Source: an uncultured Victivallis sp. (lineage in GTDB: Bacteria > Verrucomicrobiota > Lentisphaeria > Victivallales > Victivallaceae). From it: 47,054 bases of DNA. The notes below the pieces were generated by a model. It was not told the DNA's origin and searched no databases. It saw nothing but the letters and a program-made list of their open reading frames with translations. This document shows, in pieces, positions 7,718 through 15,141 of this stretch (within the stretch, counting starts at the first letter, position 1; each line of letters begins with the position of its first letter). The position numbers and the translations under genes were made by a program. Location: assembly GCA_944389895.1 (NCBI GenBank), contig CALXOA010000073.1, positions 1 through 47,054 of the forward strand, read 5' to 3'.

Positions 7718-9193
7718 CTACTCTTCAAGCATGTTTTTCTCGCGATAATAGCGCAGATGGAATGGATTTTTGATCCATTTCGCCGGAATTTTCTTCCCGG
7801 CCGCCTTATACTGATCGATCTTCTTCTGAAGTTCGCAATCCTCTTTGTAACGCTCCTGCAGGGTTGCCACGTCGGCTACGGTCTCGCGAATCGAGTGAAT
7901 GATGGCATTGTTTCCGAGTTTCAGCGCTTCCGCCGGGGTGGAAAGGCCTCCGGCCACCCGCTCATAGGCGTAGAGGACCTTGTCCTCCGCCAGAGGATAA
8001 TAGGGGCTGAGACTCTCCGGCAGAGCAATGGTCCGGGCCCATTTGAGTTCGTTGGTATGGAGGTTTCCTTCGTTCTCACGGCCCCGGGGATTGTGATATT
8101 CCGGATTGTTTTCCGCCCATCTGGGATTCGGCGGAAGTCCGTCCGAACTGCGGATCAACAGTTCGTTGTACTCCCGGCTGGCCAGAAACAGCAGGAAAAT
8201 CTTTGCGTACTCCTTGTGTTTCGACCCTTTGTAGATCGCAGTATTGCGCGAAATGAATACGAGGTTCTTGAAATCATATTCGGGAAACTGCGAGAATGAC
8301 AGCGTGACCGGATCCACCTTGAAACGACGCAGATCCATATTCACGTAGCGACCGGTCGGAATCATCGCGTAACGGCCCGAGATGAGCTGCGGCGTGGAGG
8401 CGCCGTTCACGCTCGACTGTTCGGTACTTTCAGATGCGATTTCAGCCGCGGTCGGAATCAGATGGAGCTCCTCCACCCAGCGGTGATAGATCGTCAGCGC
8501 CTTTTCAAACGCCGGATCCGTCAGGGTCGGGGCCGTCAGTGTCTCGTTGAACATGTCGCTGCCCATACTGCGGGCAAGCGGCAGAATCACGCCGGGCATC
8601 GCTCCGGCGAAGAACGCTTCCTGGCGCGATTTTCCGGCGTTGGCACGCCGGATGTATTCGCATCCAATGCGTTCGAACTCTTCGGGCGTCCACTCCTCCG
8701 GCGGCGGCTCCATCCCGTATTTGCGGAAGAGATCCACGTTACAGAGCAGTGCCGGGGCGGCTAGATTGCACGCATAGGCGTACTGTCTACCGTCGTACAT
8801 CAGAAGCTCGCCGGCGGCGCCGTAGTTGCTGCCGGGGTCAAGACCGTTCTCGCGGGCGAAATCGGTGATGTCCTCAAGCACTCCCATCGGCGCGAATCGT
8901 TTGACCGGTACATGATCGATCAGGTCACCCGCCATCCCGGAAACCGCCTGAATCAGCGTACTCTGATTGTCGGCGGCCTCCAGCCGGACCGTGAAGAGCG
9001 GTTCGCCGTTTTTGTCGACCCGCCCGGTCTTCTTCATCCATTCGTGAAAGGCGGCAACCTGTTCCATACGGTCGTCGGAAAGTCCCGCCGTCCAGACAAT
9101 TGTCGTCTTTCCCTCCTGTTCCGCCTGCGTCAGGTAGGTGATGACTGCGGCAAGACAGAGAAGAGCAGCAACAATTAAAAACAGGTTCCTCAT
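7718..9193 (-). CDS. Extracellular sugar-binding protein (ABC family 1 type)
   Basis: This 491-residue protein has an N-terminal hydrophobic helix (about residues 4-21, no clear lipobox) and a family 1 solute-binding fold. Supporting segments are TTIVWTAGLSDDRMEQVAAFHEWMKK, the hinge-like NVDLFRKYGMEPPPEEWTPEEFERI and the C-terminal EYAKIFLLFLASREYNELL region. It probably binds oligosaccharides outside the membrane for import. AAGGAG lies ideally before the ATG. It is 14 bases downstream of the secreted glycosidase and one base upstream of GH27. No permease or ATPase gene is present anywhere in the operon or window, so the transporter must be encoded elsewhere or the protein works as an anchored receptor. 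The helix may be an uncleaved anchor. Confidence 0.85.
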   Translation of the reverse strand: MRNLFLIVAALLCLAAVITYLTQAEQEGKTTIVWTAGLSDDRMEQVAAFHEWMKKTGRVDKNGEPLFTVRLEAADNQSTLIQAVSGMAGDLIDHVPVKRFAPMGVLEDITDFARENGLDPGSNYGAAGELLMYDGRQYAYACNLAAPALLCNVDLFRKYGMEPPPEEWTPEEFERIGCEYIRRANAGKSRQEAFFAGAMPGVILPLARSMGSDMFNETLTAPTLTDPAFEKALTIYHRWVEELHLIPTAAEIASESTEQSSVNGASTPQLISGRYAMIPTGRYVNMDLRRFKVDPVTLSFSQFPEYDFKNLVFISRNTAIYKGSKHKEYAKIFLLFLASREYNELLIRSSDGLPPNPRWAENNPEYHNPRGRENEGNLHTNELKWARTIALPESLSPYYPLAEDKVLYAYERVAGGLSTPAEALKLGNNAIIHSIRETVADVATLQERYKEDCELQKKIDQYKAAGKKIPAKWIKNPFHLRYYREKNMLEE

Positions 9194-9207
9194 GATTACT
9201 CCTTGAT

Positions 9208-11187
9208 TTACTCGAGCACGTCGGAGTCAACTGCCCCGGCTGCAAATTCATATCGTCCGCCGCCGAGGTCGCGGGTTCTGCCGAAACGGGATTTCAGCCC
9301 CTGAACTCCCGGAATCGTGACCACAGCCTTGCAGGGTTGTCCGAGCGATACGATTGCCACGCGTACCTTGCCGTCTTTGACGAATGCCCGTGCCTGAACT
9401 TCATTGGCCGGGTTGCTTTCGACCGTCACCTCCGGAGCCTTTTCCGTACTCATGATCCACGGTTCAAGGTCACGCAGCAACTGTGCGGTCTCTTTGAGGT
9501 TGTTCCAATCCTCTTCTCCACGTTCCGGAGCACGTTTCTCCTGAGCTGTGATATCGTAATAGGCGTAGAACACAAATCCTTTCGCCCCGTGGATCGCACC
9601 GAGCAGCGGTGCGGTACGCACCTCTTCGCGGGTCAGAAAACGGGTCTTGCTGAACTCCTCGTCGCTCATGTTCTTGTCGATGATCGCCCAGTTGAATGCC
9701 TGGGGCACATGCCAGATCGTGGCTCCGGTTTTTTCTCCGGCGGCCAGCGCTTCCTGCAGCTCCCGCAGGGATTGCGGCCCATGGGTCGCCTTGATCGGGT
9801 ATGGATCGATGCCGAGGATGTCACCCGAGGTGGCGTAGTAGTTCAGGTCGTCGTAGAAACAGGTCAACGTCCAGGTCGGGTGATCGGGGTCGATCGCACC
9901 GACCGTCTCACGCAGCTTGATGATGTCCGGAACGCGCGAACGGGCTTCCTCATCGCTGATGTACCAGACCAGAACGGCGGGGTGATCCTTCAGGTTCTCG
10001 ACGATTTTCTTCGCGACCGGAAGCGGCCCGAAGGCGTCATCGACTTTGTGATTCCAGCCGTGGAGATGCTCTTTGATGCTCGGGACGAGTTTCAGCCCAT
10101 ACTTGTGTACCTGATCGACTCCGGCGCGGATCCCCTCCATGTCGGTGGCGTATTTGCCGGGACCGCGGTGCCATGCGATCCCGTAAAGATGAAGCGTGTT
10201 GAACCCGGCGGCGGCGATGCGCTTCAGATCCTCGTCTTTCATCGATCCCTGCCAGGCACCGTAGATGCCGATCGGCATGAAAGGCTTCCCGTCGACGATC
10301 AGGCGGTGATCCCTGTCGATGGTGACCGCGTTTGGGGAGGCGGTACTGCGATCGCGCACCTGAATGTCATACGCGACCGAGAAGAGACGGCGCTGCGCTT
10401 TCATATCGAGCAGTGTGAAATCGATCTTGCCGGTGCCGGCCGGAAGTTCGCCGAAGTCGCCGCTGCAGAATCCATCCTTGTCCGGAGTGAGCAGTTTTTC
10501 AAACCGCTTCCCATCGAGATCGAGCGTTGCCAGAACCGCATAATTCTTCGCTCCGGCGGGAATCGAAGCACGCACATCGAACGAGGAGTCGTCGGTCCAG
10601 AGAGAGAGTCCGGTCAGTCTGGTCGGCAACACCGACCAGAGGTTGCCGACCTCCTCGACGCGCAGATTGTCATAATAGAGCGTGCCGGAGGCCTTGTCAC
10701 GGATGTAGAGCGATACTTTCGCCTCCTGTCCTTCCTTCATCACGAAGGGGCGTTCGATCTTCGTCCACTCCTTCGTGATCGGCTGTGCGTCGTAGAGACC
10801 GCCTGCATACTGGCCGTTCCGGGAGAATTCAATGCAGAACCCATGCGGTTCGCCCTCGATGTTCTCGCCGCGGCAGAGCATCGAGACCTTGTAGGTTTTA
10901 CCCGCCTTCAACCCCGGAATCGGAACCGAGATGAAGCCGTATTTCCCGCCGGGCTTGCGCTTGGCGCGGAGGCCCGGGGAACCGTTGTAGCCCCACTTCC
11001 CGATTTCGTAACCGGGAAACGAGGTGAATACCTTCAGATCTCCGGAGGCGAAATCCTGCTCATAGACGACCCCGCCGTTATCTCCTGCCGGCCAGGCGCG
11101 GTATTGATCAAACGCCGACTCTCCGGCAAGCGCCGTCCCTGCGGTCAGGGCAGTGATCAATATCGTGTAAAAATTCCAGTTGTACAT
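9208..11187 (-). CDS. Secreted glycoside hydrolase with N-terminal CBM-like domain
   Basis: This 659-residue protein has a Sec signal peptide (cleavage after ALA, about residue 21). A jelly-roll domain like CBM4/9 spans about 40-180 (YEQDFASGD to LYYDNLRVEEV), a linker beta domain about 190-280 and a clan GH-A-like barrel about 285-590. The barrel opens with LIVDGKPFMPIGIYG, the usual entry strand of these enzymes, and WYISDEEA places a candidate acid/base at Glu413. A short beta domain closes the protein. The exact GH family is not recognised, so the substrate is open. It follows the pseudopilin by 38 bases and precedes the solute-binding protein, and it is the only clearly secreted enzyme of this operon. 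AGGA lies upstream of the ATG. Confidence 0.75.
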   Translation of the reverse strand: MYNWNFYTILITALTAGTALAGESAFDQYRAWPAGDNGGVVYEQDFASGDLKVFTSFPGYEIGKWGYNGSPGLRAKRKPGGKYGFISVPIPGLKAGKTYKVSMLCRGENIEGEPHGFCIEFSRNGQYAGGLYDAQPITKEWTKIERPFVMKEGQEAKVSLYIRDKASGTLYYDNLRVEEVGNLWSVLPTRLTGLSLWTDDSSFDVRASIPAGAKNYAVLATLDLDGKRFEKLLTPDKDGFCSGDFGELPAGTGKIDFTLLDMKAQRRLFSVAYDIQVRDRSTASPNAVTIDRDHRLIVDGKPFMPIGIYGAWQGSMKDEDLKRIAAAGFNTLHLYGIAWHRGPGKYATDMEGIRAGVDQVHKYGLKLVPSIKEHLHGWNHKVDDAFGPLPVAKKIVENLKDHPAVLVWYISDEEARSRVPDIIKLRETVGAIDPDHPTWTLTCFYDDLNYYATSGDILGIDPYPIKATHGPQSLRELQEALAAGEKTGATIWHVPQAFNWAIIDKNMSDEEFSKTRFLTREEVRTAPLLGAIHGAKGFVFYAYYDITAQEKRAPERGEEDWNNLKETAQLLRDLEPWIMSTEKAPEVTVESNPANEVQARAFVKDGKVRVAIVSLGQPCKAVVTIPGVQGLKSRFGRTRDLGGGRYEFAAGAVDSDVLE

Positions 11188-11225
11188 AGAAAAATCCTGA
11201 AATCCTGAACTGAACAGTTATGGTT

Positions 11226-11951
11226 TTACCGAACGTTCGCCCGTGGGCACTGCGGGCAGTTCCCGTCGACAATGTGCAGGAATACTTCGCTGAAAGAGGC
11301 TTCGTCGGGGAATCGTTTCGTTTTGACGTGGCCGTCAACATAGCTGTGGGTAGTCTGTCCCTGGTGGCGTACCAGCGGCAGATGTTGCCATGCATCGAAT
11401 TTATCCTGGAAATCCCGGTCATTGCCGCGCTTGAATGCATCGAGGTCTGTAATTACCCCCTGCAACGATGGGTGGCCGATCCGGGTCGCTTTCCGCGCAG
11501 TGTACCAGATATCTTTTCCCAGGCAGAGCGACCAGTCGCCGAACATCCACGGATAACCGTAGGAAGCCCAGGTGACTCCATCGACTGTTTGAACTTCTTT
11601 TTCCGTCGCCGATGGACAACTGAAGATCTTTGCCAGTTTGAAATCGTTCGGAACCGGTATCTCATAAGTCCCGCCTCCCACATACGGATAAAGTTCCGGA
11701 ATCCAGTAAATTTCGTCACGTGAGGGGTCATTCCAATCTGCTCCCTGATTGGAAAGCGGAAGGAAATCGTTGGACTCAAGCGTATACATGGAAACCGCGT
11801 TTGTCAACTGCTTGACATTGCTCTGACAACTGGAAATACGGGCTCTTTCCCGGGCACTGTTCAACGCCGGCAGCAACATTGCCGCAAGGATGGCGATGAT
11901 CGCAATAACTACCAGAAGTTCGATCAATGTGAATTTTTCGCTTCTCTTCAT
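11226..11951 (-). CDS. Pseudopilin-like protein with H-X9-DG C-terminal motif
   Basis: This 241-residue protein begins [15 protein letters not shown]. That is a prepilin leader cut after a basic hexapeptide, with Glu at +5 and a 25-residue hydrophobic helix ending LLPALN. The globular part has paired Cys, and the tail contains His196-x9-Asp206-Gly ([14 protein letters not shown]), the H-X9-DG motif of PVC-group pseudopilins. I chose ATG 11951 for the canonical short leader. The frame also extends in phase to an ATG at 12065 that has AAGGA before it, so a 38-residue longer form cannot be excluded. It is the first gene of the glycan operon. Such proteins are thought to join type II/IV-like filaments; a role in display or export of the glycosidase is inference. 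Confidence 0.88.
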   Translation of the reverse strand: MKRSEKFTLIELLVVIAIIAILAAMLLPALNSARERARISSCQSNVKQLTNAVSMYTLESNDFLPLSNQGADWNDPSRDEIYWIPELYPYVGGGTYEIPVPNDFKLAKIFSCPSATEKEVQTVDGVTWASYGYPWMFGDWSLCLGKDIWYTARKATRIGHPSLQGVITDLDAFKRGNDRDFQDKFDAWQHLPLVRHQGQTTHSYVDGHVKTKRFPDEASFSEVFLHIVDGNCPQCPRANVR

Positions 11952-12087
11952 TTTCTCAATTCTCCCGTTGTTGTGAAAAAATAAATAAGGAACCATAGGG
12001 AAATGATACAGTGTCGTTTTACTTCTCCTTGTTAAATTGCTGTTCGGGTTGTTATACTGATACATATCTGAAGATCCTTATACTTTT

Positions 12088-12109
12088 TTTGATAGAGCGC
12101 GCTATCAAA
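12088..12109. promoter_or_regulatory. LacI-type operator O1
   Basis: This 22-base inverted repeat has arms TTTGATAG and CTATCAAA around agcgcg; 10 of 11 symmetric pairs match. It lies just downstream of the operon -10 box. Near-copies occur at 12203-12221 and in the lacI promoter at 13316-13335, which marks it as the binding site of the adjacent LacI regulator. Confidence 0.8.
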
Positions 12110-12113
12110 TATT

Positions 12114-12142
12114 CTTATAAAGGCCATGTCTTTTTTTGACAA
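12114..12142 (-). promoter_or_regulatory. Sigma70-type promoter of the glycan operon
   Basis: On the minus strand TTGTCA (12137-12142) and TATAAG (12114-12119) are exactly 17 bases apart, one mismatch from consensus in each box. Operator O1 starts four bases downstream of the -10 box and covers the expected start site, a classic LacI road-block position. Confidence 0.72.
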
Positions 12143-12195
12143 TCAAATTCAAATCAATTCCTGGCGATGATCCGGGGAGTCACCCGCATATTCTT
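12136..12195. repeat. Degenerate duplicate of the lacI 3' end (copy A)
   Basis: This stretch repeats 12248-12307, the last codons of lacI and the bases after its stop, at an offset of about 113 bases. The 3' part (atgatccggggagtcacccg and onward) is identical. The 5' part differs by scattered substitutions and one deleted base that shifts the frame. Read as protein, copy A gives the same KNMRVTPRII block and then a premature stop. Confidence 0.8.
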
Positions 12196-12202
12196 TATTT
12201 TT

Positions 12203-12221
12203 TTTGATAGAGCGCGCTATC
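12203..12221. promoter_or_regulatory. LacI-type operator O2
   Basis: TTTGATAGAGCGCGCTATC is identical to O1 over 19 bases but lacks the final AAA arm. It lies 115 bases upstream of O1, between the degenerate lacI 3' copy and the real lacI end, so it arose with that duplication. Two sites at this distance could permit DNA looping. Confidence 0.72.
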
Positions 12222-12247
12222 TGGCGCTCCATAAAAATTTGTCGCTG

Positions 12248-12307
12248 TTGACAATCAAGTTTAAATTGATTCCCGGCGGATGATCCGGGGAGTCACCCGC
12301 ATATTCT
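12248..12307. repeat. Repeat copy B, containing the true lacI 3' end
   Basis: This partner of 12136-12195 contains the functional last codons and TAA stop of the lacI gene at 12261. Each copy is followed on its lower-coordinate side by an operator, so the repeated unit is lacI tail plus operator, about 113 bases long. Confidence 0.8.
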
Positions 12308-13283
12308 TGAGAACCGGGTTTTGCGTTTTCAACTGCTCCAACAGTAATTCGACGGCATACCGGCCGATCAATTCATTGTTGTCTTCGATTGTGGTCAAAC
12401 TCGGGTAGAGACTTTCCGCAAAGGGGTCGTTGTCATACCCCGCCACCGCGATTTCTTCCGGAATCCGGAACCCGCGACGCTGCAGAGTCCGCATGAGGTG
12501 AGAGGCCGCAAGATCATTGGGGGCAATCACCGCATCGAGTCGTTCCGGAAGAACAAATTCCTCCACCGTCTGCAACATCAGTCTGTCTGGAGCGGTTCTC
12601 CGCGTCGGGAGAAAATAGATCAGGGGAGTTTCCGATATACCGGCTTTTTTCAGGGCACGGCAGAAGCCCTCTTCCCGCTGCCGGACGCTGCGGTAGGAAG
12701 GATTCTCCAGGATGATTCCGATTCGTTTTCTGGTTTCGAGCAACAACGTGACCAGTTCTTCCAGGGCGGCCGCACGATCGATTTCGACAAAACTGGCGTT
12801 TTCCAGCACCGGCTTTTCGATGAAGACGATGTTCCCGGCATTCCGGAATAACTCCTGGAGTTTCTCTTCCTGGCCGGGATAGTCATGCGCCAGACAGATG
12901 ACGCCGTCCACATTGTACTGCGTGAAGTTGGAATAGTGGCGATAAAGGCTGTCGATACTGTTGTGCGCTTCTCCGATCAGGAGCCGGTAGCCGTGTCTGA
13001 CTGCATACTGGTCGATCCAGGCCAGTGTCCGGAATACCACCTGAGGCGGCTGTGCATCGACCAATACCCCGATCAGCCCGCTCTTCTGCCCCGAGAGGAC
13101 CCGGGCGGAGAGGTTCGGCTGGTAATGGAGTCGTTCAGCAGCTGCCCGGATCAGCCTGGCCGTCTCTTCACTGACACGGATGTTTCCCGCGCAGGAACCC
13201 AGAACCTTGCCCGCCAGAGCACGGGAAACTCCGACCTCACGGGCAACGTCTGAAAGCGTCACATTCTGTTTTCTGGCAATCAT
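12261..13283 (-). CDS. LacI-family transcriptional regulator of the first glycan operon
   Basis: This 340-residue protein has an N-terminal LacI helix-turn-helix (about residues 7-27, VTLSDVAREVGVSRALAGKVL), a hinge (LSARVLSGQKSGLIGVLV) and a periplasmic-binding-like sensor domain to the end. It lies directly upstream of the galactoside-type operon. Operator copies in both its own promoter and the operon promoter argue for autorepression and for control of the seven genes downstream. The effector is probably a galactose-containing sugar, inferred from the GH27 and GH42 genes. The recognition-helix region SRALAGKVL departs from the common TVSRVLN pattern, in keeping with its unusual GATAG half-site. 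Only a weak ribosome site is seen. Confidence 0.9.
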   Translation of the reverse strand: MIARKQNVTLSDVAREVGVSRALAGKVLGSCAGNIRVSEETARLIRAAAERLHYQPNLSARVLSGQKSGLIGVLVDAQPPQVVFRTLAWIDQYAVRHGYRLLIGEAHNSIDSLYRHYSNFTQYNVDGVICLAHDYPGQEEKLQELFRNAGNIVFIEKPVLENASFVEIDRAAALEELVTLLLETRKRIGIILENPSYRSVRQREEGFCRALKKAGISETPLIYFLPTRRTAPDRLMLQTVEEFVLPERLDAVIAPNDLAASHLMRTLQRRGFRIPEEIAVAGYDNDPFAESLYPSLTTIEDNNELIGRYAVELLLEQLKTQNPVLKNMRVTPRIIRRESI

Positions 13284-13315
13284 ATCCGAACATTGAACCC
13301 CATATTTCGGGAATT

Positions 13316-13335
13316 ATGATTTCGCGCTCTATCAA
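13316..13335. promoter_or_regulatory. LacI-type operator O3 (autoregulatory)
   Basis: On the minus strand TTGATAGAGCGCG is identical to the left half and spacer of O1 and O2; the right arm is degenerate (AAATC). It starts two bases after the -10 box of lacI. Confidence 0.7.
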
Positions 13336-13336
13336 T

Positions 13337-13365
13337 ATTATACCACAAAGCGGAATCAATGTCAA
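13337..13365 (-). promoter_or_regulatory. Consensus sigma70 promoter of lacI, extended -10
   Basis: On the minus strand there is perfect TTGACA (13360-13365), 17 bases, then perfect TATAAT (13337-13342), with TG one base before the -10 box. A perfect promoter on a repressor gene fits tight autoregulation by the operator just downstream. A 17-base core of it (13333-13349) recurs in the third lacI promoter at 33330-33346. Confidence 0.85.
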
Positions 13366-13508
13366 TAGCAAATTGATTTTTTTTATCGGAAACAATTAAA
13401 ATCGTAACAAAACTATCTCTTTCGGCGGCGAAAATCGATGGTCGAGAGAGAGAGGACGCTGTTTCCGGTTCTGGATGGAAGTTTTTACGGGGGAAAGCAG
13501 TTTCGAAC

Positions 13509-13537
13509 TTGTATTTATACCGGTTTTGTGGTATTTT
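13509..13537 (+). promoter_or_regulatory. Probable trpB promoter
   Basis: TTGTAT (13509-13514), 17 bases, TATTTT (13532-13537), with TG one base before the -10 box. The predicted leader is about 55 bases. A second, weaker pair (TTGTTT, 16 bases, TATATT) closer to the gene would put the start almost on the ribosome site. Confidence 0.5.
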
Positions 13538-13598
13538 TTTGAATTGCAGAGTTGTTTCATCACGATCAATTCATATATTTGAGGACAGAGATTCAATT

Positions 13599-14828
13599 AT
13601 GGACTACTCACGTTATTTCCGCGATTACCCGACTCCTGACGGCCGTTTCGGACCTTACGGCGGTGCTTATCTGCCTCCGGAGCTTCAGGCTGCCTTCGAG
13701 GAGATCAACAGCGCTTATCAGTCGATCTGCCGTTCCGCTTACTTCATCAACGAACTGCGCCGGATCCGGCGTGAGTTTCAAGGGCGGCCAACGCCGGTTT
13801 ATCACTGCAACCGGCTTTCCCGGCTTCTCGGCAACTGCCAGATCTACCTGAAGCGCGAAGATCTGAATCATACCGGCGCCCACAAGCTCAATCACTGCAT
13901 GGGGGAGGGGTTGCTGGCCAAGTTCATGGGCAAGAAGCGGCTGATCGCGGAAACCGGGGCCGGGCAGCACGGTGTCGCACTGGCAACCGCCGCCGCTTAT
14001 TTCGGACTCGAGTGCGAAATTCATATGGGCGAGGTCGACATTGCCAAGCAGGCGCCGAATGTCACGCGCATGAAGATTCTCGGGGCGAAGGTCGTGGCGG
14101 TTTCCTCCGGGCTGAAAACGCTCAAGGAAGCGGTCGATTCGGCTTTTGAATCCTACGCCAGAAATTACAAGGATTCGATCTACTGCATCGGTTCCGTGTT
14201 GGGGCCGCATCCTTTCCCATTGATGGTAAGGGACTTTCAGTTCTGTATCGGGGAGGAGTCCCGGGAACAGTTCAAGTCGATGACCGGCCAGTTGCCCGAT
14301 GCCGTCTGTGCCTGTGTCGGCGGCGGCAGTAACGCGGCCGGCTCCTTCGCGGCTTATCTCAACGATCCGGTCGATCTCTACGGGGTTGAACCGCTCGGGC
14401 ACGGTTCCGGACTCGGAGAGCATGCGGCTTCTCTGACCTACGGCACTCCCGGTTCGATGCACGGGTTTGACAGCTACATGCTCAAAGACGGTCAGGGCGG
14501 GCCGGCGCCGGTCTACTCGATCGCTTCCGGGCTTGATTACCCGTCGGTCGGTCCGGAGCACGCTTTCTGGAAAGACCTCGGGCGGGTCAACTATGTGACC
14601 TGTACCGATGAAGAGGCGGTGGATGCGTTCTTCAAGTTGTCGCGTTACGAGGGGATCATTCCGGCACTCGAGAGCGCGCATGCGGTTGCCTATGCGATGA
14701 AATGGGCAAAGACCCATCCGTATGGTTCGATTCTTGCCACCTGTTCCGGCCGTGGTGACAAGGATGTCGACTACGTGGTCGAGCATTACGGTTACGGAGA
14801 AAACTACAAATTCGACGAAAAGGCGTGA
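13599..14828 (+). CDS. trpB: Tryptophan synthase beta chain
   Basis: This 409-residue TrpB joins indole and serine to make tryptophan using PLP. Visible marks are [13 protein letters not shown] at the N-terminus, PLP Lys96 in HTGAHK, catalytic Glu118 in AETGAGQHG, the phosphate loop [18 protein letters not shown] and the C-terminal SGRGDKD. Small departures from the usual sequence are HKLNH for HKINN, EPLGHG for EAAGHG and SIASGL for SISAGL. The catalytic residues are intact. No trpA or other trp gene adjoins it, so it is an orphan. I chose ATG 13599 for the family-typical N-terminus, with GAGGA upstream. The next gene starts 5 bases after its stop. Confidence 0.95.
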   Translation: MDYSRYFRDYPTPDGRFGPYGGAYLPPELQAAFEEINSAYQSICRSAYFINELRRIRREFQGRPTPVYHCNRLSRLLGNCQIYLKREDLNHTGAHKLNHCMGEGLLAKFMGKKRLIAETGAGQHGVALATAAAYFGLECEIHMGEVDIAKQAPNVTRMKILGAKVVAVSSGLKTLKEAVDSAFESYARNYKDSIYCIGSVLGPHPFPLMVRDFQFCIGEESREQFKSMTGQLPDAVCACVGGGSNAAGSFAAYLNDPVDLYGVEPLGHGSGLGEHAASLTYGTPGSMHGFDSYMLKDGQGGPAPVYSIASGLDYPSVGPEHAFWKDLGRVNYVTCTDEEAVDAFFKLSRYEGIIPALESAHAVAYAMKWAKTHPYGSILATCSGRGDKDVDYVVEHYGYGENYKFDEKA

Positions 14829-14833
14829 CGTGA

Positions 14834-15124
14834 ATGGAGAGTCGCGAACTTGAAATCGGCGGCCGGCTCTTCTCCGGCTGCCGGATCGGTACGCAACATG
14901 CGGTGATCCTGCTGATTTCAGGTCGGAAGGGCAATCTCGGCTGCGGGTATTTCTCCGTCGAGACCGCCGATCGGGTCGGGGACCGGCTGGCCGTGGTGAC
15001 CGGCGTCGGCAGTTTTGAAGAGATGCTCGAAGCCGCGGTGGTGAAGGTAAGCTCCGCCGCGGCCGCCTGTGGAGTCGTCTCGGGAATGCGCGGGCGAGAG
15101 GCTCTGGAGGCGATGGAGCGCTGA
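14834..15124 (+). CDS. DUF1805 (YunC-like) small protein
   Basis: This 96-residue protein matches the pattern I know for DUF1805/YunC. It has a beta-rich N-terminus with GNLGCGYFSV (compare GYIMCGALDV in YunC), then VGSFEEMLEA and a closing GMRGREALE segment. Members form small oligomers of unknown function. It starts 5 bases after the trpB stop, so it is co-transcribed and probably coupled. No link between DUF1805 and tryptophan synthesis is known to me. It ends 17 bases before the convergent LacI gene, leaving no room for a long terminator. Confidence 0.75.
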   Translation: MESRELEIGGRLFSGCRIGTQHAVILLISGRKGNLGCGYFSVETADRVGDRLAVVTGVGSFEEMLEAAVVKVSSAAAACGVVSGMRGREALEAMER

Positions 15125-15141
15125 GGCCCCTTGCCGGGCGT

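Larger units (their letters stand above)
11952..12260 (-). promoter_or_regulatory. Leader and control region of the first glycan operon
   Basis: This 309-base AT-rich gap between the lacI stop and the pseudopilin start holds the operon promoter, two operator copies and a partial duplication of the lacI 3' end, each listed separately. The predicted transcript leader is about 155 bases long. It holds the in-phase upstream ATG at 12065 but no obvious hairpin or known riboswitch. Confidence 0.6.
13284..13598. promoter_or_regulatory. Divergent control region between lacI and trpB
   Basis: This 315-base gap carries the lacI promoter and operator on the minus strand and the trpB promoter on the plus strand. 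The stretch 13370-13505 holds A/T runs and a purine-rich tract (gagagagagagg) but no gene, tRNA or clear hairpin that I can see. Confidence 0.6.

Noticed and set aside
9337..11208. Long plus-strand open frame opposite the secreted glycosidase gene
   Set aside because: It is an antisense shadow of GC-rich codon use, with no domain, ribosome site or signal. The minus-strand frame has a signal peptide and domains.
12137..12142. Plus-strand TTGACA in the lacI-pilin gap
   Set aside because: No plus-strand -10 box at a proper distance and no plus-strand gene follows. The same bases form a good minus-strand -35 box.
12203..12254. Second operon promoter paired with operator O2
   Set aside because: The -35 copy at 12249-12254 has no acceptable -10 box 16-18 bases downstream, so the duplicated promoter seems dead.
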